Part shown: piece by piece, positions 41,294 through 50,065 of the stretch
Position numbering within the stretch: position 1 is the first letter of the stretch
Layout: each line of letters starts with the position of its first letter
From: Effrenium voratum
Taxonomy: Eukaryota > Sar > Dinophyceae > Suessiales > Symbiodiniaceae
Reading direction: 5' to 3'
Assembly: GCA_963377175.1 (NCBI GenBank)
Contig: CAUJNA010002835.1
Location: 281,356-345,355 of the forward strand
Length of the DNA: 64,000 bases
Position numbers and translations under genes: made by a program
The notes under the pieces: generated by a model
Databases searched by the model: none
Told to the model about the DNA's origin: nothing
What the model saw: the letters and a program-made list of their open reading frames with translations, nothing else

Positions 41294-41869
41294 ATGAGTG
41301 AGAAATGGACTAACTTACCTGTTGATATATTAAAAAATATAATTTCATATAAATTAGGGGAACCTGAGTATTTGAATATAAAACATAATCATATTGAGAC
41401 ATTAAAGAGAATACAACAGCGATATAAATTTAAAAGAACTGAAACAAAACGAAAGACAAAGCGCTATACTGTTGAAGATGGTGATGATTTCAAGAGACAC
41501 ATAATTAAGTATTACATTTCAAGAAATATACCTTTAAGCATTGGAAGCATCGAAGATATAGTTTTTAATGAAAATGAAAACTTAGATTGTTTGTTAGATG
41601 ACATTGAAACCGATAACGGTTATGAAGCAGTGATAATAGTTGAGGTATGTTTATTTGTGAGGGGTCATCAAGACGATGATTCTAGAACTTTTACGTTCTT
41701 TTCTCATAGTGATGATGTTGTAGATAATGTAACCATAGATAATTTAACTGAAGTAATGATGGCGTCGTATCAAGAAATAAACAGTTGTATTGATGAAGAA
41801 AGAAGTAGAACGGAGTTTGGAGGAGTCAAAAGCATAAAGTTTAAGCTAATTGTTGATGAACCTGTATAA
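41294..41869 (+). CDS. F-box-like protein B
   Basis: 191 residues. MSEKWTNLPVDILKNIISYK with LGEPEYL fits the F-box pattern (LPxDILxxIISY) best of the three viral copies. The C-terminal part has beta-rich stretches (EAVIIVEVCLFVRG) that could be a substrate-binding module. It lies at the right end, next to the TIR, as accessory genes often do. Confidence 0.6.
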   Translation: MSEKWTNLPVDILKNIISYKLGEPEYLNIKHNHIETLKRIQQRYKFKRTETKRKTKRYTVEDGDDFKRHIIKYYISRNIPLSIGSIEDIVFNENENLDCLLDDIETDNGYEAVIIVEVCLFVRGHQDDDSRTFTFFSHSDDVVDNVTIDNLTEVMMASYQEINSCIDEERSRTEFGGVKSIKFKLIVDEPV

Positions 41870-41958
41870 TTCAAAACTAAACCATAATTATATCATTTAT
41901 ATTCTTATATGTTATAATTATAGTGAACTTTTAACCTATAAACATTTCATTAAATGAC

Positions 41959-42226
41959 AAACCAGAAGACCCACCCAAAAGCCAACCCGTGAAACCGCAG
42001 AAAGTCCTATCCTCTTTCAATCAATAAAACTAAAAGTTGAAATCTGGAACGACACAGGGGACCAAATCATCAATTCGTTACCACATCCATATCGTTATTT
42101 CATGCCCCCAAAATCAGCCTTTTAAAAACGGATAAGGTGGTACACGTGTTGAATTGTGAATTAAAAAAACAGAACAGGCAACCATCTACCCCCCACCCCC
42201 TAGGACAAGCCTTTTCTACATTTTTT
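41959..42226 (-). repeat. Right terminal inverted repeat, 268 bp
   Basis: Reverse-complement match of 19,482-19,749 with few mismatches (for example GCGGTT versus GTGGGT near the inner end). It ends TTTTTT at 42,226, followed by CCCCC. Confidence 0.95.
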
Positions 42227-42522
42227 CCCCCACCCCACCCCCACCCCCGCCACCCCACCGCCACCGCCACCGCCACCCACCCCCTCCCCCCCACCACCCC
42301 ACCCCCCCCACCACCCCACCCCCCCACCCCCACCCCCGCCACCCCCACCACCCCACCACCCCCCACCACCCCCCACCACCTCACCCCACCACCACCCCAC
42401 CACCCCCCACCACCCCCCACCACCCCCCACCAACCCCCACCACCCCCCACCACCACCCCCCACCACCCCCCACCACCCCCCACCACCCCCCACCAGCCCA
42501 CCACCCCCACCACCCCCCACCC
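42227..42522. repeat. C-rich simple repeats at the right edge of the virus
   Basis: CCACCC, CCGCCA and CCACCACCCC units. Together with the left block it suggests insertion inside one C-rich array. Gly/Trp- and Pro-rich frames here are artefacts. Confidence 0.9.
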
Positions 42523-43470
42523 TCCTTTGCGCGCAGGCGATGGTGGCAGCGGTGCCACAGACAAGGAAACGGGGTCGGCCACGCAAGGAATCAATGGAGG
42601 TGCCGTGCGAGTTGGCAGGAGCCTCATGAGGGGGGGTGCTCCCTTGTGCGCAGGCGATGGTGGCAGCGGCGCGACAGAAAAGGGGACCAGGTCGGCCAGT
42701 CAAGGCACGGTGTAAATGCGCAAATCAATGGAGGTGCCGTGCGAGTCTGCCGCAGGCGATCGGCACGCAAGGAATCAATGGAGGTGCCGTGCAAGTTGGC
42801 AGGAGCTTAATGAGGGGGGGTGCTCCTTTGTGCGCAGGCGGTGGTGGCAGCGGCGCCACAGAAAAGGGAACCAGGTCGGCCACCCAAGGCACGGCATACA
42901 TGCCGCAAATCAAAAATGGAGGTGCCGTGCGAGTCTGCCGCAGGCGATTGGAATCAATGGAGGTGCCGTGCGAGTCGGCAGGCGCCTCATGAGGGGGGGT
43001 GCTCCTTTGTGCGCAGGAGGGGACCGGGCCGGCGAGTCTGCCGCAGGCGATCGGCGTGCAAGGAATCAATGGAGCCGTGCAAGTCGGCAGGAGCCTCATG
43101 AGGGGGGGGTGCTCCTTTGTGCGCAGGAGGGGACCGGGCCGGCCATACAAGGCACGGTGTAAATGCCGCAAATCAATGGAGGTGCCGTGCGAGTCTGCCG
43201 CAGGCGATCGGCCCGCAAGGAATCAATGGAGGTGCCGTGCGAGTCGGCAGGAGCCTCATGAGGGGGGGTGCTCCTTTGTGCGCAGGAGGGGACCGGGCCG
43301 GCCACACAAGGCACGGTGTAAATGCCGCAAATCAATGGAGCTGCCGTGCGAGTCTGCTGCAGGCGATGGCACTGGGCGGCAGTGCCAGTGGCGCCAAAGC
43401 GAAAAGTGGCGCCAAAGCCAAAGCAGGCCTCGGCGCGGCCTCGACTCACAGGAAAACCGGCGGACGACCC
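42523..43470 (+). CDS. AT-hook (GRP) module array
   Basis: Six modules of about 105-185 bp begin CTCCTTTGTGCGCAG (42,523, 42,638, 42,823, 43,003, 43,109, 43,270). Each encodes or leads into a GRP core with basic flanks: KRGRPRK, KRGPGRPVKAR, KREPGRPPKAR, RRGPGRPYKAR, RRGPGRPHKAR, and finally RKTGGRPKRE. The recurring GCAG before each module looks like a splice acceptor and GTGTAAATG a possible donor. AT-hooks bind the minor groove of A/T-rich DNA. I infer a host or transposon gene with duplicated exons; the exon structure is not resolved. Confidence 0.45.
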
Positions 43471-43950
43471 AAGCGTGAGTGGGAGAGTGAGAGCGTGAGT
43501 GAGAGAGTGAGAGAGCGAGTGAGTGAGAGCGAGTGAAGGAGGAGTGAGAGAGTGAGAGAGTGAGAGAGAGGCAGTGAGAGAGTGAGGAAGTGAGTGAGAG
43601 TGAGAGAGTGGAAAAGTGGGAGAGTGAAAGAGTGAGATGAGAGAGTGAGAGAGTGGGAGAGTGAGAGAGTAGGAGAGTGAGAGAGTGGGAGACTGAGTCA
43701 GTGAGGGAGTGAGAGAGTGGAAGAGTGAGAGAGTGAGAGAGTAGAGAGTGGGAGAGTGGGAGAGTAGAGTGAGAGAGTGAGAGAGTGAGAGAGTGAGAGA
43801 GTGAGAGAGTAGGAGAGTGAGACAGTGAGGAAGTGAGTGAGAGAGTAGTGGTGAGTGAGAGAGTGGGAGAGTGACTCTTGGAGAGTGAGAGAGTGGGAGA
43901 CTGAGAGAGTGAGAGAGTGAGAGAGTGAGTGAGAGAGTGAGAGAGTGCCC
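43470..43950. repeat. GAGAGTGA minisatellite, about 480 bp
   Basis: Imperfect AGAGAGTG units over nearly 500 bp. It is open in frame with the preceding GGRPKREWE segment at its start (Ser/Glu/Arg repeats) but is mostly simple sequence. Confidence 0.9.
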
Positions 43951-43951
43951 G

Positions 43952-44095
43952 CCTCTCTATGCTTCTGATCTCGTGGAGTCTTTGGACGCCACTCACATTG
44001 TTCAGCCGGTCGACTCCGAGAGCACGTCGACAAAGTCGCTTCCTTCCGGTGGCGCCTATGGCGGCTTGTCTTGGTGGAATCACTAGTGTCTCTCA
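43952..44095 (+). CDS. Candidate exon after the minisatellite
   Basis: The open frame contains LYASDLVESLDATHIVQPVD and LPSGGAYGGLSWWNH then a stop. Coding-like composition, no recognised domain. It could be part of the AT-hook gene. Confidence 0.3.
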
Positions 44096-44235
44096 CTCTC
44101 TCAGATGCTGGCAGCTGTGCCTAGGCATATCTTGGCAGCATTACCGCGCGGCAGCTTCACAGCAGCTCGTGTCAAAGGGTCAGGCGAGGTCAGCTTCTTA
44201 TCTATATACACTGTTTTGTGTTGCGCCCAGCTGGC

Positions 44236-44345
44236 CAGGGCAATCTACAGCCCACCGCGACAAAGGTGGTGGCTGCAACTTGGAAGACGCTAAGCGACGA
44301 GCAGAAGCAGGCCTTCCAGGCACGGTCGGCGTTTCATGGATGTTT
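44236..44345 (+). CDS. Candidate exon, HMG-box-like
   Basis: After TTGCGCCCAG the frame reads PTATKVVAATWKTLSDEQKQ then AFQARSA. WKxLSDEQKxxF matches the second half of an HMG box (WkxLsxxEKxxfxxxA), a DNA-bending domain. The first half of the domain was not found. Together with the AT-hooks it suggests a chromatin protein. Confidence 0.4.
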
Positions 44346-44717
44346 CGGACATGCGCAAAATCATGGCAAACGATAGGGCCCTTTCCGTTCCTTTCTGCTT
44401 CCCTCCTTGCCTTACTGTCTTCGGAAACCTTCGTGCATTGCTCTCGTCTTCCCTCCTTACCTTCCTGTCTTGGGACGCCTTTGTGCCTGGCTTCCGTATT
44501 ACTCTCCTCCTTTCTCTTGCCTCTTGCTCGTTTCTCTTCCTCCGTGCTCTTCATCCCTTTCTCCCTGTCCTCCCTTCCTCTGCTCCCACTGCTTCTTTCT
44601 TTCCTTGCACCCATTCTTCCTTCTGTCCCACCTTCCTTTCCTTTCCTTCCCACCCGCCCCGCCCCTTTCCGTCCCGTTCTTTCTGATTTTTCCATCATTC
44701 CTGCAATGCTGTTATGT

Positions 44718-44982
44718 GGCACGAATAAACGCTGGACACGGTGCCTCATATCGGGCTGCGCTTGAGGAGGTGTATGATCGGCGGAGGGCTGCCCAGAAAG
44801 CGCAGCGTCAGCAGGAGGATATCGCCACAACTCAGCTGCGACAGCAGGTGAGGCAGCTTCGACAGCATGGCAAGCTGCTCGACACGCTGCAAAAGCAAAT
44901 GAGTTGCCTGCTGAGCAGCCTCGCCTATAGCGGCCATGGCTCATGCCGAGCATGCAGCGTAATTCATAATCAGGCATTGTAG
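44718..44982 (+). CDS. Candidate terminal exon, coiled-coil
   Basis: The frame reads GASYRAALEEVYDRRRAAQK, then a Gln-rich heptad stretch (QLRQQVRQLRQHGKLLDTLQ) to a stop at 44,980-44,982. Codon use is regular. Likely the C-terminus of the AT-hook/HMG gene; a dimerisation helix is inferred. Confidence 0.45.
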
Positions 44983-45040
44983 ATAGATAATGCATTGCGA
45001 GTTGCGATTCACACGTTTTCAGATTCGGTGTGGGTTTACC

Positions 45041-45250
45041 ACCCCCCCCACCACCCCCCCACCACCCCACCACCCCCACACCCCACCCCCCACCCCCACC
45101 CCCACCACCACCTCACCCACCCCCACCCCCACCACCACACCCTTCCCACCCTCCACACCCCACCCACACCCCACCCCACCCCACCACCCACCCCGCCCCA
45201 CACCCCACCCCACGCAACCCCACCCCACCACACCCCACCGCACTCCCCCA
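45041..45250. repeat. C-rich simple repeat
   Basis: CCACCCC/CCACACCC units like those bordering the virus. Followed by a short tandem CTCCAGGTACC near 45,260-45,290. Confidence 0.85.
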
Positions 45251-47769
45251 GCTACCCTATCTCCAGGTACCCTCCAGGTACCCTCCAGGTGCAAGGGTAA
45301 ACGAGCAGCAGCTGGTTTTAAGGCAAGCCTTGGCTCCGGGCTGTGCCAGTGATCGAAATCGCAGGTCTTGATCGCGCACCATGTGGCCAGAGCGACCTGG
45401 CACAACAAGTTCTGGTGGGTGGGGGTGGGTGGGTGGGGAAGGTTTGAGCATGTGGCTGTGTTTGTCAAAACCGTTTTCGTACCATTTTGGAATTTTGGGC
45501 TTAGTTTATTTTAGTGGGGATTGGGATGTTTATTGGGGGTACGGGATTTTGACCCATGGCCATGTCTCTAAGTCTAGGGATAAAATAGTTGCCATGATTT
45601 GATTTAGGCCCTTAGATTGTCGCAGTGTCTTCTTTTGAAGGTCTAGCGTTCGCTGGTCCAAAAAAAAGTTATATCTCAGAGTAGACTAGACACGAAGCAG
45701 AAGCAGATAAAAACAAACACATATACTTTATGTTTACCTCCGTGGGTCAAGTGTGGGTTGAAAAGCGAGCCTGCTGATGGAGAGCCATCAATACAAACCC
45801 ACTGCCTCAGGCGCCTGGGTTAAAAATGGCGAAAACCTCGCGGACTGTGTACATGCCCAGTGCCTGAAACATGGATTCGGGGGAGGGGGTGACTAGAAAA
45901 TGGGGATTGGGTGAAGAAAAAAACCAACCCTCCTCCCCAGGTATGGTGGGCGGGGGTCTGTGTACGTGCTTCAGGGTTGTGGGATCACTCGGGGTTTATC
46001 CAACTGTGATGCAAGCGAATGCCTTCTTTGTATGGGTAGTCTTTCGGAGGCCCGTTGTGGTTGTATCACAGAAGTCGGCAAATCAGCGAGTCTAGATTCG
46101 ATATCTTGCCTGGCATGGCCGAAATCCAATTGGGCCGTGTCTAAGTCTTTTATTTAGGGGACCCAGCAAAGATGGCTGGGTTTCCTTTTGGTTCCCACAA
46201 GCAGGTACCCTCAACAAGACACCCCCATGTAGTATTGGGCCATTAGCAGGTTGACTCACCGAAGACTTGGGGAGAAGGGCACGCCAAAGTGGTCATTTCC
46301 CAAAGCCCCTGTGTTTTTTGGTTGGCATTGGTGGTTTAGATCCCAGCCATCCGGTTCCGTTGTAGTTGGTTTAGTGGTTCCATTTAACCCACGAGAAGTG
46401 ATTCACTGTTCGCAGATCAGGAAACGCACAGCCCTGAAAGATCACACTCAACCGCCTGGTTGCTTGGCTACTCTTGCAACCAGGCTGTGTGTCAAGTAAG
46501 TGGATGGCGTTTTGTTTTTTTTGGTGGTTGCCGCAACCGTCAAAGGTACTGGTAGCCTACAAAGAAAGGAGCAACTTGAGGCATTTTGACCTCTGAGCCG
46601 GGCCTTGCAGCAAGTTGAGGGGTGGCTTGGACCAGGGTGGCCTGTCTTGTTTGGGCTCATTGTCAGGCAGACGCAGCTACTCCCTGCAAAACATTTGGGC
46701 GGTGCGCCAAGAAAGGGGGGCTCCCCATTTCGCAGAAGACAGGTGTGGGCTTGGAAAAATGCCGGGGGTCGGGGCTGAAGGTGTCCGGTTTGCTAATCCG
46801 CAGCCATCGTTCAGAAAGCACACAAAGGGATTTGATGGGGGGCGTCTCTGAACCGCTTGCTTCCACTCATTTCGCCTGAGGAGTATCCCGACTTTGACGA
46901 AGGCGAGCTGCCGGGGCCCTCATCCACGGTGTGTTGAGGGGCTGGTGGCGGGGGAGGGGCATCCCTTGAGACCAACACACACACACACACAGACACAGAG
47001 ACACACACAGACACACAGACACACACACAGACACACACAGACACACAGAGACACGCACAGACACACACAGACACACACACACACACACACACACCCAGGT
47101 CCCCCAGCTAGGAGCCCTTTCTCACCGTTCTTTTTTTTGGGTGGGGGTTCCCCTACTAAAATGGACTACGTACAGAAAAACAGTGTACTTTTATTCTGAC
47201 CTCTCTACTGGAGGACCTAGACACACTCGACCAGGCATCACTTCCGTGCAGGTCTTCCCGATTTTTCCTCTTGCATTTTGGTCAGATGGGCCGCGATGAA
47301 AAAGTGATAGATTAATGAATTAGCAGGGGGACTGTCTCAACCATCGATCGGTGCAGCCGCCCTTTTAGTTTGCTGCATGGTGTTATGGGCAGAGCCCCTC
47401 AGTTGCTGATTCCGTACAGGAAATCATCGTGTTTGAAGTTTTTGCACCCAACCAACTGACAGTATCCTTGGGAGTCGATGGCAGACCTTGGTCAATTCAC
47501 CGTTCGGGACGTGGTAGAGTCACCACATGTCCCACTTGTTTTTCTAGTTTCTCACTTGCGGGAGATGACTTGCGCGTGTTGGCTGCGGCTTAGACTGGCT
47601 GGTTCTCAGCAGGGAATGAGTTGGAACCGAGAAAACCCATCCATCGCCGATGGTTTCCTTCCAGTGATACCGAAAAACAATGAGATTTATCCAATGATTA
47701 AGAAAACAGAACAACTTAAAACAGTCACTTCCCAGCTACCCTGAGTGGGTGATAGCTTGATAGCTATCG
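45251..47769. other. Non-coding host DNA with repeats
   Basis: No gene supported. Contents: GGATTGGGATGTTTATTGG repeat at 45,505-45,570; a GGGGACCC...CACCCCC inverted-repeat copy at about 46,150-46,235; an ACACAG microsatellite at 46,976-47,095; and a GACCTAG-family TIR repeat at 47,100-47,222. Confidence 0.45.
46976..47095. repeat. ACAC/ACAG microsatellite
   Basis: Dinucleotide CA interspersed with GA. Cys/Val-rich frames on the other strand are artefacts. Confidence 0.9.
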
Positions 47770-47935
47770 CAGCCATAAATCGAATCGGCCGAGGTCGGAA
47801 ACCCAGCAGGCCTACGTTTGCAATCGCTACATCTCCCGGCGCCTGGTGCGGAGGTTCGGGCAGGCCGCGTCTGAAGCCGCGCAGTCGCTTGGGGGGAGAG
47901 GCCGTTCAGATGGACTTTTGTGTGGATTGAAGCTT
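47770..47935 (+). CDS. Candidate exon, RNase III domain b (post-signature helix)
   Basis: After GCTATCGCAG the frame reads SETQQAYVCNRYISRRLVRR then FGQAASEAAQSLGG. QAYVCNRYISRRL resembles the helix after the RNase III signature (LRxxxVxNxxLAxxA). It is the first coding patch of this type to the right of the virus and continues the order begun at 16.95 kb. Confidence 0.45.
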
Positions 47936-47936
47936 C

Positions 47937-48065
47937 CATTTGCGTTTACAGTAAGAATATTTGTTCATTTTCCCTTGTTGGTTTTAAAGGGAATCTGTCA
48001 CTATCTGGAATTATTTTTATTTTTGCCAGGGGTCTTAACCAATGGAAGTTGTGGAGTGAAAGGAA
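47937..48065. repeat. Short TIR repeat, family TTTCCCCTGTTGGTTTTAAA
   Basis: CCATTTGCGTTTACAG on the left, TTGCCAGGGGTCTTAACCAATGG on the right around the shared core AAAGGGAATCTGTCACTATC. Confidence 0.6.
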
Positions 48066-49074
48066 CACCAGTTGAACATATACGTTCCACTCCCAGGCCA
48101 CCTTTCCCCGCCCCCCCCCCCCAAGGGTAGGGTCCGGGGTTTGGGGGGGAGGGAAGAAGGGGGGGGTCCACGGCCTGGAAAATATATCTTGGCGGTTCCC
48201 AGCCGTCCGGTTTGGCTTTCGGGTTTTTAGTTGGTTTAGTGGCGGGGTGTGAGTTTTGACCCACTAAGAGTTATTCACTCTTGGCAGGGGGTCTGAAAAC
48301 GGACAGCCGCGGATAGCCTAGATATTCGGCCTTTGGAGGCGCACCCTTTTCAGGTTGGTTTTAGGAGAATCACCAAGGGTTTGGCGAATAAACCTAGCAA
48401 TACAACGGGAAACCATGGTATCTTCGAAGTCTTCTTCCGTTTTTTCTTGGGAGGGGAAGGAGGGCTCTCTTCTTTTTGTGTCAAATTGGAAAAGGTCCAT
48501 GTTCTCATCATCAGGCCAACAGTAAGACGCATGTCCGGTCTCCTCTCCATGCGTCACACAAAACAAGACAGCTGCCACATGTCGCCTTTGGTTTGAACGG
48601 ACTCCAGGCATCCGATTTTTGGTTGTCACGTTTTTCCCCAGGGAAAAAGCCGCGGAAAACGAAAAGAGACGCTTGAGTTGGGCAAAGGTCCATATTCTCA
48701 TCAGTCCAGCAGTAAGACGGCACGGGTGCACTCGCCAGAAGAAAACCCTTGAGTTGAAAAACCGATCTGGACTCGACCAGCAGTCCAGCAGGAAGACGCA
48801 TGGGTACACCGCAGAGCATTTTCCAGCTTTTGTACTGCCATATGCGTGGTTTTCCGCGAATATGGCTGATTGTTAGCTTGTTTCGTAGCAGGGTCCCTTC
48901 TTGCCTGCTATTGGGTTGGATCTTTCGAGCTTTTGGTTGAAACAATGGTGTTTTCTAGCCCCCCAAGAAGTGCTCCACTTCTTGCCGGGGAAATCTCCCC
49001 GGCAAGCACAGCCTCGAGCCGTTCCAGATTTCCACCGCTCCGGGGGCGAGGGGCGAGGGGCGGAAGCGAGGGGC
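48066..49074. other. Non-coding host DNA between exons
   Basis: No gene supported. It has C and G runs near 48,110-48,165, repeated GTAAGACGCATG-type segments near 48,520, 48,710 and 48,790, and two small hairpins at 48,966-49,012 (AAGAAGTG...ACTTCTT and GCCGGGGA...TCCCCGGC). Confidence 0.4.
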
Positions 49075-49235
49075 GGAAGCGAGGGGCGCGGGTTGCGACA
49101 GGCGGGCCTCGCCGCCGTCTTCTTCCCCGCGGCCTCCAAGGCGCTGAGGCGCTATGCCGCGGAGGTGGCCCAGAGCCAGGCGAGCAATTGGGCCGAGCGG
49201 TCGGGGGGGGTCGAGTCGTACGAGATCCAAAAGTA
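49075..49235 (+). CDS. Candidate exon, RNase III domain b (middle)
   Basis: The frame contains RQAGLAAVFFPAASKALRRY, then AAEVAQSQASNWAERSGG. Position and pattern (hydrophobic start, SxxL, amphipathic helix) fit the Dicer segment between the NR helix and the VADxxEA motif. G/C-ending codons. Followed by TA repeats. Confidence 0.4.
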
Positions 49236-49239
49236 CACG

Positions 49240-49302
49240 TTTATATATATGTATATATATATATATTAAACAAACAACATATATATATATATATATTTAT
49301 CC
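49240..49302. repeat. TA microsatellite
   Basis: Two TATATA blocks separated by AAACAAACAACA. Confidence 0.85.
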
Positions 49303-49914
49303 ATGTTCATCAAATATATCTGTAAAGCATGAGCTTTCTGACTCCCTGCAAGCATCATGATCATCCAAACGCGGCCGTCTCACAGGGAATTCACCCAGAT
49401 CCAGCTGCGATTTGGTGGGATCTTCGGCCTGGACTTTTCGGGAAGATGCGTGCGTGCTTCTTTATTGCGCAAGAAGTGTACTACTTTTTTTTTGCGTGTG
49501 TTCGGAGTGCCAGTGGCCCAACGGGGCCCCTGATGATGGGTACCCTATTCCAACAAGAATGGGAGTGCACAGGAGGGTGCTGAATGAAGGTCCTTGTGTC
49601 TATGACTTCCACGCAACGAAGCAGAGCTGCTTTTTTGGGGCGAATGAAAGGATCGATCTCATGCTCCCCCCCAATCTTTGTACGATGTGCCTTTGTCGTA
49701 GGGACCCCTCCAAAATGGTGGTTTTCCTGCAGGTTTCCCTTCAAATCCCCACCAACAAAGGGGCCACTCGAAGAAACGGGAACAGACGCGTATTTCTCAA
49801 GGGACTTGTCTTCCATTTGCTTGAGAATACTTTTTGATTTTCCCCTGTTGGTTTTAAAGGAAATTTATCACTATCTGGAAATGTTTACATTTTTGCCAGG
49901 GGTCTCAAGCAAAT
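49303..49914. other. Non-coding host DNA with one TIR repeat
   Basis: No gene supported. The right part holds a TTTCCCCTGTTGGTTTTAAA-family element at about 49,811-49,914 with ends CCATTTGCTTGAGA and TCTCAAGCAAATGG, directly before the next exon-like patch. Confidence 0.5.
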
Positions 49915-50065
49915 GGCAATTATGCAGCATCCATTGGACTCGTCCGTCCCGGATCACCTCTTTGCCAGTGAGGAGGAGACGGACTTCATCGTGGGCGACA
50001 AGGGCGCTGACCTGGCGGCGGCCGCGACGTCGGTTTGCTTCAAGAGGACTGCGAGAGTTGGCACC
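49915..50065 (+). CDS. Candidate exon, acidic linker in RNase III domain b
   Basis: After an AATTATGCAG acceptor-like site the frame reads SSVPDHLFASEEETDFIVGD, then KGADLAAAATSV. Acidic linkers are common before the last RNase III motif in Dicers. No specific motif. Confidence 0.35.

Larger units (their letters stand above)
19482..42226. mobile_element. Integrated Polinton-like virus, 22,745 bp
   Basis: Seen: 268-bp TIRs, CCCCC on both outer sides, and about 26 closely packed genes. These include a double-jelly-roll capsid protein, penton protein, FtsK/HerA-type packaging ATPase, protein-primed polymerase B and rve integrase. Known: this set plus TIRs defines Polintons and Polinton-like viruses, which can form virions and integrate. 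Inferred: an endogenous PLV or a captured provirus, inserted in a C-rich microsatellite. Oddities: single-base frameshifts in four genes, in-frame TGA in two, and a less AT-rich left arm. No Ulp1-like protease or helicase was recognised. Confidence 0.93.

Noticed and set aside
42100..42715. Pro- and Gly/Trp-rich open frames right of the virus, and similar ones at 19.15-19.6 and 45.0-45.4 kb
   Set aside because: Simple C-rich repeats; the frames also cross the viral TIR border.
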